A DNA stretch of 7,944 nt. Source: Nitrospira sp. (GTDB lineage: Bacteria > Nitrospirota > Nitrospiria > Nitrospirales > Nitrospiraceae). Shown here piece after piece: positions 4,779 to 7,944 of the stretch. The translations under genes and the position numbers were made by a program. Location of the stretch: positions 1 through 7,944 of the forward strand of contig JAJFBJ010000131.1 of the NCBI GenBank assembly GCA_020697375.1. Direction: 5' to 3'. How positions within the stretch are numbered: position 1 is the stretch's first letter; each line of letters begins with the position of its first letter. Under the pieces are notes generated by a model. It was not told where the DNA came from. It saw only the letters and a list, made by a program, of their open reading frames with translations, and did no database searches.

Positions 4779-7726
4779 CGGCGGATCCGCCATCCGGGCA
4801 TGATGCCCCGGGATGCCCCGTAGTCGGCATCGGCGCGTCGGCCGGGGGACTGGCCGCATTTGGAGCTTTCTTTTCCGGCATGCCCGCCGACACCGATCCA
4901 GGCATGGCTTTCGTCCTGGTGCAGCACCTGGCTCCGGACCACAAGAGCATCCTCACCGAACTGGTCAAGCGTTATACCCGGATGAATGTCTTCGAGGTTG
5001 CGGACGGCGTGGCAGTCGAGCCCAACTGCGCCTATATTATCCCGCCTAACCGGGACATGGCCCTGCTGAACGGCACTCTGCAGTTGCTGGAACCCGCCGC
5101 GCCGCGGGGCCATCGCCTGCCGATCGACTTCTTCTTCCGCTCTCTGGCTCAGGACCAGCGAGAGCGTGCCATCGGCATCGTGCTCTCGGGGACCGGCAGT
5201 GACGGCACTCAAGGGGTGCGGGCGATCAAGGGGGAAGGCGGAATGGCGATGGCGCAGAACCCTAAATCCACCGAATACGACGGCATGCCGACGAGCGCCA
5301 TTGCCACCGGTCTGGTGGACTATGTGCTGCCGGCGGCCGAGATGCCGGCCCAACTCATCGCCTACGTCGCGCACGCGTTCGGAAAAGCATCCCTTCCGGT
5401 CTCTCCTCCGGCCCCCAGATCCGAAGACGCGCTGAAAAAGATCTTCCTGCTGTTGCGCGCCCAAACCGGTCACGATTTTTCCCAATACAAGCAAAGCACC
5501 ATCGCCCGCCGCGTCGAACGGCGCATGGCCGTCCACCAGATCGAGCGACTGGACGAGTATGTCCGCTATTTGCAGCAGACCCCGGCCGATGTGGAGGCGC
5601 TCTTTCGCGACCTCTTGATCGGCGTCACCAGTTTCTTCCGCGACCCAGAGGCATTTGGGGCGCTCCAGGATCATGCCATTCCGCGGCTTTTTGCCGACAA
5701 ACCCACGGGCGCATTGATTCGCGTCTGGGTGCCCGGTTGTTCCACCGGCGAGGAAGCCTATTCCCTCGCCATCCTGCTCCAGGAGCGCATGGAGGAGTTG
5801 AAGCAGAGTTTCAAGCTGCAGGTGTTTGCCACCGACATCGACCGCCGCGCCATCGACTGTGCACGCGCCGGCATGTACCCGGCCAGTATTGCAGGCGATA
5901 TCTCGCCGGAACGTCTGGCCCGGTTTTTCTCCCAGGAGTCGGACGGCAGCGCCTACCGCATCCAAAAAGGCGTCCGCGACGGGGTGATCTTCTCCGAGCA
6001 GGACGTGATCAAAGACCCGCCGTTCTCGAAGCTCGACCTGATCAGCTGCCGCAACGTCTTGATCTATATGGGAGGGACGCTTCAGAAAAAGCTTATCCCG
6101 CTGTTTCACTATGCGTTGAACCCGGGTGGCATGCTCTTCCTGGGCACGTCGGAGACCGTGGGCGAGTTCGTGGACCGGTTTACCACGTCGGATCGTAAGT
6201 CGAAGTTGTATAAACGCAAAGAGGAGGTCGCCGGCGCACCACGCACGGGTTTTCCCACGCTCCTGTCGGAAGAGGTTCCCGTCGCACGTCGCTCCGGGAC
6301 GGCGCCCGGCAAAATCGAGGTCCCGGTGCGCGAGGTGACCGAGCGTGTGCTGCTGCAACAGTACGCCCCGCCCGGCGCGGTGGTCAACGAACGCGGCGAC
6401 ATCTTCTATCTGCACGGCCGCACCGGCAAGTACCTCGAACCGGCCCCGGGCGAGGCCGGGATGAACATCCTGAAGATGGCCCGTGAAGGGTTGCGGCCGG
6501 ACTTGACCACCGCCCTCCACAAGGCGGTGGTCGTCAAGGCGCCCGTTCGCCACCCAGGACTGAAGATCAAGACCAACGGCGATTTCACGATCGTCAATCT
6601 GACGGTCCAGCCGGTGCCCGCGGGCGCGGATTCAGACCTCGCAGCCAAACTGTTCCTGGTCGTTTTCGAGGACGCGCCGGCCCCTGGCCCGCAACTCTCT
6701 GAAACAGCCGTCGTCTTGGATGGAGCCGGGGAAGCCGGCGCGAACACCACGGACGCCGATGCGCGCGTTGCGGCGTTGAAGCAGGAACTGCGGGCCAAGG
6801 AGGAATATCTCCAGACCACCAACGAGGAGCTCGCGACATCTAACGAGGAGCTTAAATCTTCCAATGAAGAAATGCAGTCGGTGAACGAGGAACTGCAATC
6901 CACCAACGAGGAATTGGAGACCTCCAAGGAAGAATTGCAGTCGGTCAACGAAGAGTTGGCTACGGTCAACACCGAACTGCAAAACAAGGTGGCCGATCTG
7001 TCCCGTTCCAACAACGACATGAACAACCTGCTGGCCGGCACGGGCATCGGCACCATCTTTGTTGACCATCAACTGCGCATCCAACGATTCACCCCCGCGG
7101 TGACTCAGGTTATCAACCTGATCCTGACTGACGTGGGGCGCCCGGTCGGCCACATCGTCTCCAATCTCGTGGGCTATGACCGGCTCGTGGCGGACGTGCG
7201 GGCGGTGTTGGACAGCCTGGTGCCGAAGGAAGTTGAAGTTCAGACCCAGACGGGTACATGGTACCTGCTGCGCATCCGCCCCTATCGCACTCTGGAAAAT
7301 GTAATTGAAGGGGCGGTGATCACCTTCACCGAGATCACGGAGATCAAGAAGGCGCAGGAAGCGCTGCGGGAATCCGAGGTCCTGAGCCGTCTGGCAGTAG
7401 TTGTGCGCGATGCGCAAGACGCCATCACTGTGCAGGACCTGGAGGGTCGCATCCTGGCCTGGAACCCTGGGGCGGAAAGGATGTATGGCTGGAGCGAAGC
7501 CGATGCATTGGCAATGAACATTCGCGACTTCATACCGGAGGACCGGCGGGAGGACGCGTTGGCCGTGCTCAGGCGACTGAGCCGCGCTGAAGTGATCGAG
7601 CCGTATCGAATCACTCGGATCGCGAAAGATGGCCGCCTCGTGGAGGTCTGGCTAACCGCCACCGCCCTGGTGAACGACTCCGGGACTGTGTATGCTATTG
7701 CTACGACCGAAAGAAAAGGACAATAA
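4724..7726 (+). CDS. CheB-CheR-PAS fusion protein, chemotaxis-type methylesterase/methyltransferase (1000 aa)
   Basis: CheB esterases remove and CheR enzymes add methyl groups on glutamates of chemoreceptors. Here both sit in one cytoplasmic protein. The CheB part (about 32-215) shows GIGASAGG with S39, VQHLAPDH with H68 and GTGSDGT with D160, the catalytic triad. It has no receiver domain. The CheR part (about 235-498) has the N-terminal helices (FLLLRAQTGHDFSQYKQ), VTSFFRD, the SAM site PGCSTGEEAYSLA (337-349), ATDID and SCRNVLIYM (441-449). A PAS-like region follows (about 540-650). Next comes a coiled coil of eight exact heptads (699-754), then PAS domains at about 762-875 and 886-998. 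No histidine kinase domain is present, and the protein ends at TTERKGQ. The GTG start has AAGGGAG nine bases upstream. Fusions of this type are usually linked to a sensor kinase, and a likely one starts five bases downstream. The target protein cannot be told from the sequence. Confidence 0.93.
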   Translation: MATKKRKAQEPEGTLEPVAADPPSGHDAPGCPVVGIGASAGGLAAFGAFFSGMPADTDPGMAFVLVQHLAPDHKSILTELVKRYTRMNVFEVADGVAVEPNCAYIIPPNRDMALLNGTLQLLEPAAPRGHRLPIDFFFRSLAQDQRERAIGIVLSGTGSDGTQGVRAIKGEGGMAMAQNPKSTEYDGMPTSAIATGLVDYVLPAAEMPAQLIAYVAHAFGKASLPVSPPAPRSEDALKKIFLLLRAQTGHDFSQYKQSTIARRVERRMAVHQIERLDEYVRYLQQTPADVEALFRDLLIGVTSFFRDPEAFGALQDHAIPRLFADKPTGALIRVWVPGCSTGEEAYSLAILLQERMEELKQSFKLQVFATDIDRRAIDCARAGMYPASIAGDISPERLARFFSQESDGSAYRIQKGVRDGVIFSEQDVIKDPPFSKLDLISCRNVLIYMGGTLQKKLIPLFHYALNPGGMLFLGTSETVGEFVDRFTTSDRKSKLYKRKEEVAGAPRTGFPTLLSEEVPVARRSGTAPGKIEVPVREVTERVLLQQYAPPGAVVNERGDIFYLHGRTGKYLEPAPGEAGMNILKMAREGLRPDLTTALHKAVVVKAPVRHPGLKIKTNGDFTIVNLTVQPVPAGADSDLAAKLFLVVFEDAPAPGPQLSETAVVLDGAGEAGANTTDADARVAALKQELRAKEEYLQTTNEELATSNEELKSSNEEMQSVNEELQSTNEELETSKEELQSVNEELATVNTELQNKVADLSRSNNDMNNLLAGTGIGTIFVDHQLRIQRFTPAVTQVINLILTDVGRPVGHIVSNLVGYDRLVADVRAVLDSLVPKEVEVQTQTGTWYLLRIRPYRTLENVIEGAVITFTEITEIKKAQEALRESEVLSRLAVVVRDAQDAITVQDLEGRILAWNPGAERMYGWSEADALAMNIRDFIPEDRREDALAVLRRLSRAEVIEPYRITRIAKDGRLVEVWLTATALVNDSGTVYAIATTERKGQ
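6818..6985 (+). repeat. Eight tandem 21-base units encoding coiled-coil heptads
   Basis: Residues 699-754 of the fusion protein are eight consecutive seven-residue units of the form (T/S/V)-(N/K)-E-E-(L/M)-x-(S/T), for example TNEELAT, SNEELKS and VNEELQS. The last unit reads VNTELQN. The DNA period is 21 bases, but codons vary between units (GAGGAG, GAAGAA, GAGGAA), so the repeat is kept at protein level. It forms the signalling helix between CheR/PAS and the following PAS domains and probably drives dimer formation. Confidence 0.85.
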
Positions 7727-7731
7727 GAGCC

Positions 7732-7944
7732 ATGAATCCGGAGCCGGCCGCTTCAAATCCGACCGTCGACCGCTCCACGGATTCGACAGACCTATCCGAA
7801 GCTGACCAAGGGCAAGCTTTGCGCAAGCGCGCGGAGGCGCTAGCCATTGGGATTCCCGAAAACCTGGAACTGCTATCGCCCGTGGAAGCTCGACGCGGGC
7901 TTCACGAACTGCGGGTGCATCAGATTGAGCTGGAGATGCAGAAC
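7732..7944 (+). CDS. N-terminus of a PAS-type sensor protein, probable histidine kinase (partial, 71 aa)
   Basis: The ATG lies five bases after the stop of the CheB-CheR gene, with AAGAG just upstream, so the two are likely one transcript. The 71 residues visible start with a polar, disordered tail (to about 25). They continue with LRKRAEALAI and end in LHELRVHQIELEMQN, which is the characteristic helix before the first PAS domain of many bacterial hybrid sensor kinases. No kinase domain is in view because the window ends. The position next to a CheB-CheR-PAS protein that lacks a kinase fits a partner kinase. The kinase assignment is inference from this helix and the context. Confidence 0.72.
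   Translation, partial: MNPEPAASNPTVDRSTDSTDLSEADQGQALRKRAEALAIGIPENLELLSPVEARRGLHELRVHQIELEMQN

Noticed and set aside
4676..6553. A 625-codon open frame on the minus strand opposite the CheB-CheR gene
   Set aside because: It is fully antisense to a gene with clear catalytic motifs. Its product has no recognisable domain, and long antisense frames are common in GC-rich coding DNA.

Overview
The window is a GC-rich stretch of bacterial accessory DNA. It joins an insertion sequence, a plasmid-type replication region and the start of a sensory-signalling operon. The RepA-type initiator, its iteron-like repeats and the IS21-family element suggest a plasmid or an integrated plasmid remnant. The host is probably a Gram-negative environmental bacterium (a proteobacterium or a similar lineage such as Nitrospirota). 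The host cannot be fixed from this sequence alone.

Region 1 (1-3279) is nearly all of an IS21-family element, read on the minus strand. The window opens about 11 bases inside one terminal inverted repeat, and the other terminal repeat ends at 3279 with the CA dinucleotide typical of this family. Four genes are packed head to tail in the order zinc-ribbon protein, istA transposase, istB AAA+ helper, small helical protein. They are linked by a stop codon inside a ribosome binding site, a 41-base overlap and a GTGA stop/start overlap. The two outer genes are not part of the classical istA-istB pair and make the element about 3.3 kb long. The 220 bases ahead of the first gene carry a strong hairpin and a repeated GATGAT motif.

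Region 2 (3280-4319) holds the C-terminal two thirds or so of a RepA-family plasmid replication initiator. Its reading frame runs right up to the IS boundary, so the gene appears to be cut by the insertion. Just after its stop codon, and again at 4198-4319, lie five copies of a 17-base repeat close to TCGGGACTTTACGTGCG. A DnaA-box-like site sits among them. This is a likely replication origin.

Region 3 (4320-4723) has no confidently identified gene. Its second half starts with GTGCG, is rich in short stems and runs into a 70-codon reading frame of unknown identity. It could be a remnant of a group II intron, but this is a weak call.

Region 4 (4724-7944) encodes a complete 1000-residue CheB-CheR-PAS fusion. 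It carries all three esterase catalytic residues, a SAM-binding methyltransferase motif, eight exact heptads of coiled coil and PAS domains, but no kinase domain. Five bases after its stop codon begins a second gene with the N-terminus of a PAS-type sensor, probably the partner histidine kinase, which is cut by the end of the window.
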